Assembly: GCA_020850475.1 (NCBI GenBank)
Contig: JADZEO010000079.1
Location: 1-32,311 of the forward strand
Direction: 5' to 3'
DNA: 32,311 bases
Origin: Bdellovibrionales bacterium
GTDB lineage: Bacteria; Bdellovibrionota; Bdellovibrionia; Bdellovibrionales; UBA1609
Made by a program: the position numbers and the translations under genes. The notes under the pieces are model-generated. The model was not told the DNA's origin. It did no database searches and worked only from the letters and a program-made list of their open reading frames with translations. Positions 14,599 through 21,742 of the stretch are shown piece by piece (the stretch's first letter is position 1; every line of letters starts with the position of its first letter).

Positions 14599-15240
14599 TC
14601 AAATCCTATCAATGATTACGATATCATCGGCGTTAAGCGGAACGGACGTCCCATCGATTCTCTTAATGAAATAGTCATCGCCGTCTTTGCTGAGGGTTCC
14701 CGTTAGGACGTGACCGCCCCGGAGTTCGACTTGAACCTTCTGCAGACCGGGCTTTACGAAAAAGAGGTCGAGATTTTTGGCCGTATAGATTTCTCGCTCC
14801 TGTCGATTTTTGAGTTTGATTTTGGAATTGGGTTTAAACTGGGATTTTCGCTTTTTAAGAATTGCCCTTGCGGGTTCGGAAAGCTGGTGCCACACAAAGT
14901 TAGCCAAGTCTTCGGCGATGGGATCATTGGCGGATAACAGAGCATCAAAGAGCTTAAGAACCTCGGTTGTATTTAAACACAAAAAGAGAGGGTGGAACCT
15001 AGAGTCGGCAAGGGAAACAGATGAGCCGTAGTCGCTCTCGCGGGGTCTTCGACCCGTGTTGGTGATTTCCCACCCCAAAAAACGAAAACCCTCTCTAAGG
15101 GAGGAGGCGTCGTCTTGGAAGGTGTTCTTATTTTCGACCCCAAGTTCGTCCATAATTTGATCCTGGGTGTGGGTGGTCTGAAGCTTAAGCAGCCTGATGA
15201 GCCTCTCGATCTTGTCAAATTTAGGTCGTGACCTCGGCAT
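14599..15240 (-). CDS. Putative DNA-binding protein with HTH-like N-terminus and SH3-like C-terminus
   Basis: 213 residues; the ATG at 15240 has GAGG five bases upstream. Residues 1-60 (KIERLIRLLKLQTTHTQDQI, NTFQDDASSLREGFRFLGWE) have the length and periodicity of the HTH of WYL-type regulators, though diverged. The middle is helical (LKLFDALLSANDPIAEDLAN). Residues 165-213 (VQVELRGGHVLTGTLSKDGD, YFIKRIDGTSVPLNADDIVI) look like a small five-strand SH3/Sm-type barrel. No WYL domain is seen, so this would be an unusual architecture. It may control itself or the adjacent cyclotransferase-like gene; this is inference from position. Confidence 0.55.
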   Translation of the reverse strand: MPRSRPKFDKIERLIRLLKLQTTHTQDQIMDELGVENKNTFQDDASSLREGFRFLGWEITNTGRRPRESDYGSSVSLADSRFHPLFLCLNTTEVLKLFDALLSANDPIAEDLANFVWHQLSEPARAILKKRKSQFKPNSKIKLKNRQEREIYTAKNLDLFFVKPGLQKVQVELRGGHVLTGTLSKDGDDYFIKRIDGTSVPLNADDIVIIDRI

Positions 15241-15270
15241 TCGATCCTCTGTTCTGGGTTTTTGTTTGGC

Positions 15271-15420
15271 TCAATTGTAAACTATGTTTGCGGAAGCGCC
15301 AGTCGCAACTGTTCTTAAGAACAGTTGGGAGAATGCGCGCGTCATTGGGTTCTCGGAAAGCACGATGAGGATTATCGTCAATAACAATACGCAAATGCGA
15401 CTATCAGAATGTTTGCTCAT
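15271..15420 (-). CDS. Small membrane peptide, 49 residues, coupled to the upstream gene
   Basis: The ATG at 15420 overlaps the stop of the 167-residue gene as ATGA, the classical arrangement for translational coupling. The peptide begins MSKHSDSRICVLLLTIILIV, with a hydrophobic segment at about residues 9-22, followed by a polar tail. It has no own ribosome binding site apart from the coupling. A 22-bp perfect palindrome lies within its 3' half, so the region may instead be regulatory. It is the third reading frame in a tight minus-strand set starting at 16307. Confidence 0.5.
   Translation of the reverse strand: MSKHSDSRICVLLLTIILIVLSENPMTRAFSQLFLRTVATGASANIVYN
15306..15327. promoter_or_regulatory. 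22-bp perfect palindrome
   Basis: The sequence centred on GTTCTTAAGAAC (15306-15327) is a perfect palindrome, with no spacer. It lies 66-87 bases upstream of the ATG of the HTH/SH3-like gene (15240), a natural operator position, and inside the small 49-codon frame. A chance perfect palindrome of this length is improbable. The likely reader is a dimeric DNA-binding protein. Confidence 0.55.
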
Positions 15421-15920
15421 GGATTCACCTTGTTTCGTTTGTGCCACTCGAGTGCTTTGAGTCGTTGAAGTTCCATGCGTTTTTTGTGTTCTTCGGTTCG
15501 TTTGGCCTTTTTCTCGGCCCGGCGCTTGGCAACTTCATTGGGGTCGTTTGCAAGATCATGGATTCGTCTGGCCTCAAGGCGACGTTGGTAGCGGTCGCGC
15601 ATTGAGCTCAATACATCTCTTGCCCAAGAGTCCCCTAACTCGTCATCTAGGTGTGGCGATGGGCTAACGACCTTAAACAGTCCTTTCAGAATTTCCTCAT
15701 ACTTGGAACCTTGTCCAGGTGGGGGATCGATCTCCGCCAAATCCCGATACATCCTTTTGATTTGATAGTTAGAGAAGGGCCACTCGGCGGGCCCATATCG
15801 TTTTAAGTACCTTGCCAGCGCATCCCGAAACATGAATGAACCACAGGTCGTACACTGAATTCCGGTGCACCATCTTTCTCGAACTGTTCTCCTAAATAGC
15901 AACTCTAACGGATTGATCAT
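15417..15920 (-). CDS. Basic protein of unknown function, 167 residues
   Basis: Family not recognised. The ATG at 15920 directly follows the stop of the upstream gene (TAGATG) and has AGAGGA five bases upstream. The N-terminus has Cys pairs (RWCTGIQCTTCGSF, residues 17-30) that might bind a metal or form a disulfide. The last 70 residues are a highly charged, Lys/Arg/Glu-rich helix (AKRRAEKKAKRTEEHKKRME), probably a coiled coil or nucleic-acid-binding tail. There is no signal peptide. It is the middle gene of a tight three-frame set (16307 to 15271). Confidence 0.6.
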   Translation of the reverse strand: MINPLELLFRRTVRERWCTGIQCTTCGSFMFRDALARYLKRYGPAEWPFSNYQIKRMYRDLAEIDPPPGQGSKYEEILKGLFKVVSPSPHLDDELGDSWARDVLSSMRDRYQRRLEARRIHDLANDPNEVAKRRAEKKAKRTEEHKKRMELQRLKALEWHKRNKVNP

Positions 15921-16307
15921 CTAATTCCTCTGGGTGGGGGCAGGGCCACTGCAAAATAGACTGAAGGAGGCCGAGCTGACAAAGGTGCGACGAGAAAACG
16001 TTGATCCTTGTTGGTTGTAGTGCGCAAAGGTGACCTCATCGACCTTCGCCAATACCGTTCCAAATTTAGTCCCGTCGTCGATTCGAATCATAGGTAAACT
16101 TCCGACGGGAAGGAGCCCCTTTGATAACGCGGCGGCAGTGGGGCTTGCCGGGTGGAGGGTGAACTCACATTGATAAACCGCTGACTGAGACACCTGGTTG
16201 CAACTGACGGTGAGGTCGCCGAGCGGCTTGGGAGTCGCGTTCTGGCTGTCGCCCAGCGCTCCACCCAGCAATACACAAGCTGAGAATGTAAATTCAAGAA
16301 TCACCAT
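15921..16307 (-). CDS. Exported protein of unknown function, 128 residues
   Basis: The N-terminus is a hydrophobic signal segment (VILEFTFSACVLLGGALGDS) followed by a polar mature chain containing Cys residues (VSCNQ, YQCEF, LFCSG) that could form disulfides in the periplasm. The sequence is beta-rich with no known domain. The start codon is the ATG at 16307 or the adjacent GTG, with GGGGG a few bases upstream; the exact choice is uncertain. It is the first gene of the minus-strand set continuing to 15271 and is divergent from hipBA. Confidence 0.55.
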   Translation of the reverse strand: MVILEFTFSACVLLGGALGDSQNATPKPLGDLTVSCNQVSQSAVYQCEFTLHPASPTAAALSKGLLPVGSLPMIRIDDGTKFGTVLAKVDEVTFAHYNQQGSTFSRRTFVSSASFSLFCSGPAPTQRN

Positions 16308-16449
16308 TTACCCCCAATGATCGCAGTGTTCATTGTCATGGTGTCGAGTGTCCCATGAGCCTTGGTCAATTTAGGTCAGGGGTGGGGCTTGGGACGCCAA
16401 TGTTCTATTTTGAGATCAAATTCAGCAAAACCAGACTTTGGGGCCAATT

Positions 16450-16518
16450 TTGATCTGGATATGGATCAATTTGACAGATGCCCTCAAACTGTTGCAAAAT
16501 GATCTAGATATGGATCAA
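16450..16518 (+). promoter_or_regulatory. Two operator-like dyads before and over the hipB start codon
   Basis: TTGATC-N8-GATCAA (16450-16469) and the nearly identical ATGATC-N8-GATCAA (16499-16518) are 49 bases apart. The spacers TGGATATG and TAGATATG differ at one base. The second covers the hipB ATG. This duplicated arrangement matches what is known for HipB, which binds inverted repeats with an 8-base spacer in its own promoter (TATCC-N8-GGATA in E. coli). The ATG in the first dyad opens a 13-codon reading frame whose TGA lies at 16500-16502, a possible leader peptide. Confidence 0.65.
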
Positions 16519-16773
16519 AAGCCTAAAAAGCCATTAAAGACCTCACCTGGTGAGCGCATCCGCACAGTCAATGATTTGGGCGTGCAAATCAGAGCAGAAC
16601 GGCGCAAACGAAATTTCAGCCAAGCCGAACTCGCGGCGCGTGCTGGTGTTAGTCGGCGTTTCATTTACCAGTTGGAAAATGGGTCGCGAGACTCCTTTCC
16701 TCTGGGAAAGGTCTTGCAAGTCATCCGACGACTTAATCTTGAGATTCAAATTATTCACAGGGTCGTCGAGTAG
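16510..16773 (+). CDS. hipB: HipB-type antitoxin and repressor
   Basis: About 87 residues. The ATG at 16510 is chosen because family-like sequence (MDQKPKKP, then a HTH) begins there; no clear Shine-Dalgarno precedes it, and the start lies in an operator-like dyad. The HTH spans about residues 30-80: GVQIRAERRKRNFSQAELAA, RAGVSRRFIYQLENG, a classic XRE fold. It would bind the HipA toxin and repress the hipBA promoter through the two dyads. The stop is one base before the hipA ATG, the usual antitoxin-toxin order. The basic N-terminal leader of about 20 residues is slightly longer than in E. coli HipB. Confidence 0.88.
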   Translation: MDQKPKKPLKTSPGERIRTVNDLGVQIRAERRKRNFSQAELAARAGVSRRFIYQLENGSRDSFPLGKVLQVIRRLNLEIQIIHRVVE

Positions 16774-16774
16774 T

Positions 16775-18031
16775 ATGCGGCGATTATGGGTCTGGTTTCC
16801 ACCCTATCTTATCGGCACCATCGACGATACTGAGGACGGGCTGAGCTTTCGGTACTCAGAGGAATGGTTGAATTGGGATAGTGCCTTTGGGCTTTCGGCA
16901 TCTCTAAAAAGAGATTCGAAGGTGTACAAAACGGAAGCGGAAAATTTTTTTGGTAACTTACTCCCAGAGGGGCATGCCCGAGCAACACTGTGTCGCAAAC
17001 TGGGCATTTCGATCGACAATGACTTTGAGCTGCTTTTGCGAATTGGACAAGAGTGTGCGGGAGCACTCGTTTTGTCCGATCAAGACACGCCGCCTGAGGA
17101 CAAGGGCGGCATGGAAGAAATTCCGATAGACGATTTGGCGAAGTGGCTTAAAGGAGATTCCGCCGGGATTATAGATCTTCAAGTGAAAGGGAAGTTGAGA
17201 TTGTCATTGGCTGGCGCACAAAATAAACTTCCGCTCATTTTTAAGGACCACAAATTCTTTAAGCCCGTAGGCTCCCAGCCAACGACCCATATTTTGAAAC
17301 CACCGCCAAAGAGCTTTGGGAATCTTCCACAAAATGAATGGCTCCATGGCAAGATCTATGCGGCGATGGGCCTTCCGACGGCAAATTCACAGCTCATCCA
17401 AATCGGAAAAAAGCTGGTATTACTCGTGGAACGCTATGATCGGGTATACGAAAATGGCCGATGGAAGAGGCTCCATCAAGAGGACTTCTGCCAAGCTCTA
17501 GCAGTTTCCTATAAGAAGAAATATGAAAATGAAGGTGGCCCAACGTTGTTAAGTTGCTGCAAGACAATTGAAGATCGATCAGATGATGTAGCGAGCGATA
17601 TTGATTCGTTATTGAAGTGGCAGATCTTAAATGTCTTAACCGGTAACTGTGACGGGCACGGGAAAAATCTCTCCTTGCTAAGGCACTCCGATGGAACGTG
17701 GGGCCTCGCGCCCTTTTATGATTTGGTAAATACCAGATTTTATACCGATCTCACGCACAATTTGGCAATGTCAGTGGGCGATCAGTTCGACTCGGGGACT
17801 GTACTGCCAAATCACTGGAAAAAACTTTTCACCAGTGCGAAGGTCAGCCCGAGTGCTTACTTAGCAGCGGCCCGTCAGATGGCAGAAACATTGCCATCGG
17901 TACTCAATGACTCGATTGAACAGTTCAAAGCACAATATGGGAATGCTAAGTTTTTGGGTGACTTAATGCAAGCTCACCTAAAAATAATCAAACGCAATCT
18001 GAAGCTCCTTAAGGATTCCTCCAAGCGCTAA
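16775..18031 (+). CDS. hipA: HipA-type serine/threonine kinase toxin
   Basis: 418 residues from the ATG at 16775, one base after hipB; upstream in-frame sequence belongs to another frame of hipB. The N-terminal part (LWVWFPPYLIGTIDD, ENFFGNLLPEG) and the catalytic part are typical. LSLAGAQNKLPL (143-154) includes the regulatory Ser144, HILKPPP (172-178) the ATP-binding Lys, VERYDR (218-223) the central motif, and NCDGHGKN (291-298) the catalytic Asp293 and Asn298. PFYDLVN has the Mg-binding Asp316. Known HipA kinases phosphorylate glutamyl-tRNA synthetase and arrest growth; a similar role is likely. All catalytic residues are present, so it is probably functional. Length is close to the 440 of E. 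coli HipA. Confidence 0.92.
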   Translation: MRRLWVWFPPYLIGTIDDTEDGLSFRYSEEWLNWDSAFGLSASLKRDSKVYKTEAENFFGNLLPEGHARATLCRKLGISIDNDFELLLRIGQECAGALVLSDQDTPPEDKGGMEEIPIDDLAKWLKGDSAGIIDLQVKGKLRLSLAGAQNKLPLIFKDHKFFKPVGSQPTTHILKPPPKSFGNLPQNEWLHGKIYAAMGLPTANSQLIQIGKKLVLLVERYDRVYENGRWKRLHQEDFCQALAVSYKKKYENEGGPTLLSCCKTIEDRSDDVASDIDSLLKWQILNVLTGNCDGHGKNLSLLRHSDGTWGLAPFYDLVNTRFYTDLTHNLAMSVGDQFDSGTVLPNHWKKLFTSAKVSPSAYLAAARQMAETLPSVLNDSIEQFKAQYGNAKFLGDLMQAHLKIIKRNLKLLKDSSKR

Positions 18032-18118
18032 ATGAAGGGTTAGCGGTGACCCCTGGTGACCAAGCCCTTAGGCAAACTAATCTAAGTAAGTTCTTGGTAC
18101 AAAGGGAGGGGGCTAGTC

Positions 18119-18265
18119 ATGGAGCGATTCTTTAGCGCGTTAGTGAGGGGGCTGGGACTCGGGATTGGATTTCAACTGGCTCGGCTTTTATTGGGAACGC
18201 GTTGGGGGCTGATCATTTTGGGAATCCTCATTTACCTTTTTGTTTTTCATCCCCGCCCCAGTTGA
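18119..18265 (+). CDS. Small membrane peptide, 48 residues
   Basis: The ATG at 18119 follows a very strong AGGGAGGGGG. The peptide has an amphipathic Gly-rich N-terminus (FFSALVRGLGLGIGF) and a hydrophobic helix (WGLIILGILIYLFVF, residues 29-43), ending in a short basic tail. It lies 87 bases after hipA and 73 before the lipoprotein at 18339. Its function is unknown. It may be the first gene of the envelope operon or a separate small membrane protein. A toxin-like peptide is conceivable but there is no evidence for that. Confidence 0.6.
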   Translation: MERFFSALVRGLGLGIGFQLARLLLGTRWGLIILGILIYLFVFHPRPS

Positions 18266-18338
18266 GTTGTCTCATTAGCGAACAATGTCCTTGGCTGTCC
18301 AGGCACAGCGCAAAACTTAAATCATAGGAGGTACTTTT

Positions 18339-19046
18339 ATGAACAAGTGGTTTTGGTGGTTAATGGTGGTAGTAGCTTTAGCAGCCTGTGAAACGGCGGG
18401 GCCAAGGCGAGTCGTGGTCGATCAATCGGGCAACGGCGGTCCGCCCGAGTGGGTGCATAGTTCTCGATCCAACTGGGAGGATGGCACGACCGTGATGTAC
18501 CGTGGGACTTCGACACTGTGGGGAGACGAGCGGCTGGATGGCTGTTATCAGCTCGCCAAGCTCAATGCCAAAGAGGCTCTGCTGAGCGAAATTTCCGAAG
18601 AGGTCAAGGGTGCAGTGGACCACGCGACTCAGGGTTTGTCTGAAGAAGCCGAGAATGTGCTCAATCTCTCGCGCAGTACCAAGTACCAGGGCAACCTGAG
18701 TGGGCTGCGCTTTACCGAGGAATACTACGAGCGCTACGTGATTAAGGATGACGAAAGGATCGAGTGCTTTGTGTTGGGTGCCATCAAGCGCTCCGACTAC
18801 AACAAAGTTCGTCGTCGCGTTTTGACCGGTGTTGCGGCCGTCGATTCACGCGTGCGCGAGGCCATGATGAAGAGGCAGATTCAGTTTTTTGACGAGGGCG
18901 AAGAGCAAACCGTCGTCGGCGCACCAGCGAGACCGGCTGCATTGCCGGCCAAGCGTGGGCCGGCCAATGCCGAAGGCGGTGCCACCGCGGCAGTTACTCG
19001 CGAGCCGGCAGTTCTTGAGAGCGCTGACCAACAGGAAGCGCAATGA
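18339..19046 (+). CDS. LPP20-like lipoprotein, 235 residues
   Basis: AGGAGG precedes the ATG. The signal peptide ends in a lipobox LAAC with Cys17. The following PEWVHSSR and a helix of the form A.LNAKEALLSEISEEVKG are typical of the LPP20/FlgP-like lipoprotein fold, which forms periplasmic or outer-membrane assemblies. The last 40 residues are low complexity (Ala, Pro, Gly) and probably disordered. The stop overlaps the start of the next gene (ATGA), and that gene also begins with an LPP20-like domain, so the products likely interact at the outer membrane. The exact LPP20 assignment is from pattern, not from an alignment. Confidence 0.7.
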   Translation: MNKWFWWLMVVVALAACETAGPRRVVVDQSGNGGPPEWVHSSRSNWEDGTTVMYRGTSTLWGDERLDGCYQLAKLNAKEALLSEISEEVKGAVDHATQGLSEEAENVLNLSRSTKYQGNLSGLRFTEEYYERYVIKDDERIECFVLGAIKRSDYNKVRRRVLTGVAAVDSRVREAMMKRQIQFFDEGEEQTVVGAPARPAALPAKRGPANAEGGATAAVTREPAVLESADQQEAQ

Positions 19047-20767
19047 GCCACAGTCAGTATTTGACCCTGATCTTGGCTTTGCTTCTCGCGGCGGTGGTCG
19101 CAGGACCTCAGTCCGCCTGGGGTAGCGAAGATGAGGCACCCGCCTGGGCGCGGGTGCCTCCCGCTGCGGACATCATGTACAAATACTATGTGGGAGTCGG
19201 TTGGGACCATCAGAGCCAAGCGACGGCGCAAGAGCTCGCCATTCGCGATGCCCAAGAGTCGGCCATTCGCGAAAACTTTGGAGTTGTCACCAAAATTGAC
19301 GTCGACAACTACCGAACGCTGAAAGAGACGAGCTTTAATCAACGCCTGAGTGAGGCCTCCTCACCGATTCAACTCCTCGAATTTGAGCGTCGCCAAGTGA
19401 GTGTGGCACAAAGCCGTCGCGGCGGCTTCGTGGTGTGGGTGTTGTTTCGTTACCCGCTTAAGGAGATCGAGCGCGAGAAAATACGTCTCGAGGGGGCCCA
19501 ACCACCGCCCGGCGGTATCGGTGTGCGCACCGGCTCTGCCAGACTGAAACATAATACTTTGCTGGTCGTAACGTCCGTGCCCGAGGGAATTGAGATTTAC
19601 ATTGATGAAGTCCGCTGGGGAGTGACGCCGCTGACATTGAAAGGGGTCTTGCCTGCGGGGAAGCATCGATTGTGGCTCACTGATCCTGAGTTTGAAGATG
19701 CGCGCAGCGAGGTTAACTTGGTGGAGCACGATTCGCGTGAGGTACACCATGTGCTCAAGTCGGCGCAAGGTGAGTTGACTGTTACGAGCAATTTGAATTC
19801 AGCCAAGATTTACGTGGACGGAAAATTAAAAGGTAAGGCCAGCGTCGGCCCCTTGCGCTTAGACGCCGGTCGACCCCACGTGGTTTTGGTTGAGCACAAA
19901 GATGCTGAGTCACAAAGTCAGGAGATCACTTTGGCCAAAGGCGAGATCCGCTACTGGAGAGCGGAGTTGCGCAAGCGCATGGCCTTTGTGCGCGCCACCG
20001 CCGGTCAGGATTTGACCATGGTCTATGTTAACCGGAATTTTCGCAGCTACATTGAGCGCAAACCGACTCAGTTTGAAGTGGAGCCAGACGAGGAGATTGA
20101 ACTGCGAATTGAAGCAATCAACCACCGACCGACGTTTAAGTCGCTGCGCTTGCGACCAGGGCAAGTTTACGACTTAGGGCACATCGAACTCGAGCGTCAG
20201 CCCGAGGAGAACCCGAGTTACGCGCGGTCGGTCGGCAGTAGCAGCGATTCAGACTCCTCGTGGTCGAGTTCGTCACAGCTGTGGCCGGATGCCGAGTGGT
20301 ACCAGAAGAGCGTGGTCTTTAGTTTTTTTGTTTCCTACAACGATCGCTCTTTGGATGCGGATTGGGCCGCCAACTCCTTTGGCTTCGGCTTTTTTCTCGA
20401 ACAAAGATTCTTGTATCGTTTGGGACTGCGTGGGGGGTTCGAGATAATCTCGGGTGACGACCCTGATTTGGAATACGAAATGAGGGGCGAAAACTGGTCA
20501 CTAGGGATTCCACTCTACTTAGAGGATTCCGCATCATCGTACTACATCATTTATGAAATCGGTGGGACTCGACAGGACTACGATAAAGACAGCATTACCG
20601 TCGCTGAAGTGTCACAGCGTCGAGCAGGTCTTGGGATCGGGGTGATTGGAGTACCAAATGGTGGCAATTTGAGTCTGACGGCCTATCGCTATGACATGGG
20701 TGCCTGGGGCAGTCACAATGGGCTGTCGTTGCAAGTGGGTTTTACCATAGGCTCCGGGGAGAGGTGA
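19043..20767 (+). CDS. Exported LPP20-like/PEGA-domain protein with a C-terminal beta-rich, possibly barrel domain
   Basis: 574 residues, start ATGA-coupled to the lipoprotein. A signal peptide ends near SAWGS (about residue 28). Residues 30-150 repeat the PAWARVPP..Y.VGVG....AQELAIRDAQESA pattern of the LPP20 group. Residues 170-320 contain two PEGA-like modules (EGIEIYIDEVRWGVTPLTLK, then SNLNSAKIYVDGKLKGKASV), which bind cell-envelope polymers or proteins. A Ser-rich linker follows (about 395-415), then about 150 residues of alternating aromatic beta-strands (SFFVSYNDRSLDA, YLEDSASSYYIIYEIG, final VGFTIGSGER) that look like an outer-membrane beta-barrel. Predicted location: outer membrane with a periplasmic PEGA region. 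The next gene begins three bases after its stop. Confidence 0.72.
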   Translation: MSHSQYLTLILALLLAAVVAGPQSAWGSEDEAPAWARVPPAADIMYKYYVGVGWDHQSQATAQELAIRDAQESAIRENFGVVTKIDVDNYRTLKETSFNQRLSEASSPIQLLEFERRQVSVAQSRRGGFVVWVLFRYPLKEIEREKIRLEGAQPPPGGIGVRTGSARLKHNTLLVVTSVPEGIEIYIDEVRWGVTPLTLKGVLPAGKHRLWLTDPEFEDARSEVNLVEHDSREVHHVLKSAQGELTVTSNLNSAKIYVDGKLKGKASVGPLRLDAGRPHVVLVEHKDAESQSQEITLAKGEIRYWRAELRKRMAFVRATAGQDLTMVYVNRNFRSYIERKPTQFEVEPDEEIELRIEAINHRPTFKSLRLRPGQVYDLGHIELERQPEENPSYARSVGSSSDSDSSWSSSSQLWPDAEWYQKSVVFSFFVSYNDRSLDADWAANSFGFGFFLEQRFLYRLGLRGGFEIISGDDPDLEYEMRGENWSLGIPLYLEDSASSYYIIYEIGGTRQDYDKDSITVAEVSQRRAGLGIGVIGVPNGGNLSLTAYRYDMGAWGSHNGLSLQVGFTIGSGER

Positions 20768-20770
20768 GGT

Positions 20771-21685
20771 ATGAGAGGATTGGGGACGATTTTTGTTTTG
20801 CTCGTCGTGTGTGCATGTCAACCGGAGGAGACTTCAATAAAGACTTGTGATTCGCGCGGCCAGTGCGATGAGTACTTGCCTGACCCATCAAACCCCGGCG
20901 GCTCGCCACGACTGGCAAACCGCTACCCATCAGCGCGAGGGACTTACACGCTCGAGAGTCAAGGTACGATTTACTTTCCGGCCTTTCACACCTTTGAGGC
21001 GGTCACCTCAAAGGCGGGGCGTATTTTTTTTCACCTCAGGTATGCTCACGCCACTAACATCAATTACAATCGAATTTACGAGTGGACACTTCAGGCGCAA
21101 GAGTTGGTTTTGCTTTGCAGCTGGATCGAGGACACTCCACGGCGAAACGGCCTCGCCATCGACGAGACTTATTACTATTTTAGGACCTCAGAATCTTCGG
21201 CCCGCTTTCGCCGGCATCGCCGCGACACCTGCGCAGAGGAATCTTTGATCGCGGTGGGCCTAACAAGTAGCACGAGCTATGGGTATCATCTCCAAATTGC
21301 CCGTGGCCCGAGCGCGGGTTCGAGCGAACTCGTGTGGCTACATGGTGATCGATGGGCATTTCTCGATTTGGCGACAGCCACGGCGCGCGCCACGATTCAA
21401 AGTCTGCAGTATGGGACGGCGAGCGTCTCCTTCAACTCCATGAACGGTCTCTTGGTTGACCAAGAAGTTGGGGATATTTGGTTGGGTTCGTCGGCTCGGA
21501 TATGGCGCTTTGACAGTTCGTGGGGAACTCCTAACTATGCCGATCTGCCGGGCAGCTCCTATTTTGATTTGTATTATGTGGCCGGCTTGGCGCGCTCGTC
21601 GCCCAATCGAATTTTGTTATTTACCGAAGGGTACCAATTTTATGATCGAGTAAAGTTCTTCTTACTCGATGTGACTCACTTTTGA
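20771..21685 (+). CDS. Lipoprotein of unknown function, 304 residues
   Basis: The ATG at 20771 follows GAGAGGTGAGG. A lipobox of type VCAC places the lipidated Cys at residue 16. The mature protein is rich in Ser, Thr, Tyr and Arg, with recurring short strands (GTIYFPAFHTF, NRIYEWTLQA, GLAIDETYYYF, GDIWLGSSARIWRF, PNRILLFTEG) that suggest a beta-propeller-like fold of four to six blades. Cys residues in the first third may be paired. It is the last gene of the 18339-21685 unit and probably acts with the PEGA/barrel protein at the cell surface. No specific activity is indicated. Confidence 0.6.
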   Translation: MRGLGTIFVLLVVCACQPEETSIKTCDSRGQCDEYLPDPSNPGGSPRLANRYPSARGTYTLESQGTIYFPAFHTFEAVTSKAGRIFFHLRYAHATNINYNRIYEWTLQAQELVLLCSWIEDTPRRNGLAIDETYYYFRTSESSARFRRHRRDTCAEESLIAVGLTSSTSYGYHLQIARGPSAGSSELVWLHGDRWAFLDLATATARATIQSLQYGTASVSFNSMNGLLVDQEVGDIWLGSSARIWRFDSSWGTPNYADLPGSSYFDLYYVAGLARSSPNRILLFTEGYQFYDRVKFFLLDVTHF

Positions 21686-21742
21686 ATCAGTCAGTGAGTT
21701 GGCTTAAAAGGAGAATCTCGAAGTGAGACAAAGGAGGAGATC

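Noticed and set aside
16550-16774. Extension of hipA by 75 codons upstream in the same frame
   Set aside because: It would overlap nearly all of hipB in another frame, and HipA family sequence begins only at the ATG at 16775.
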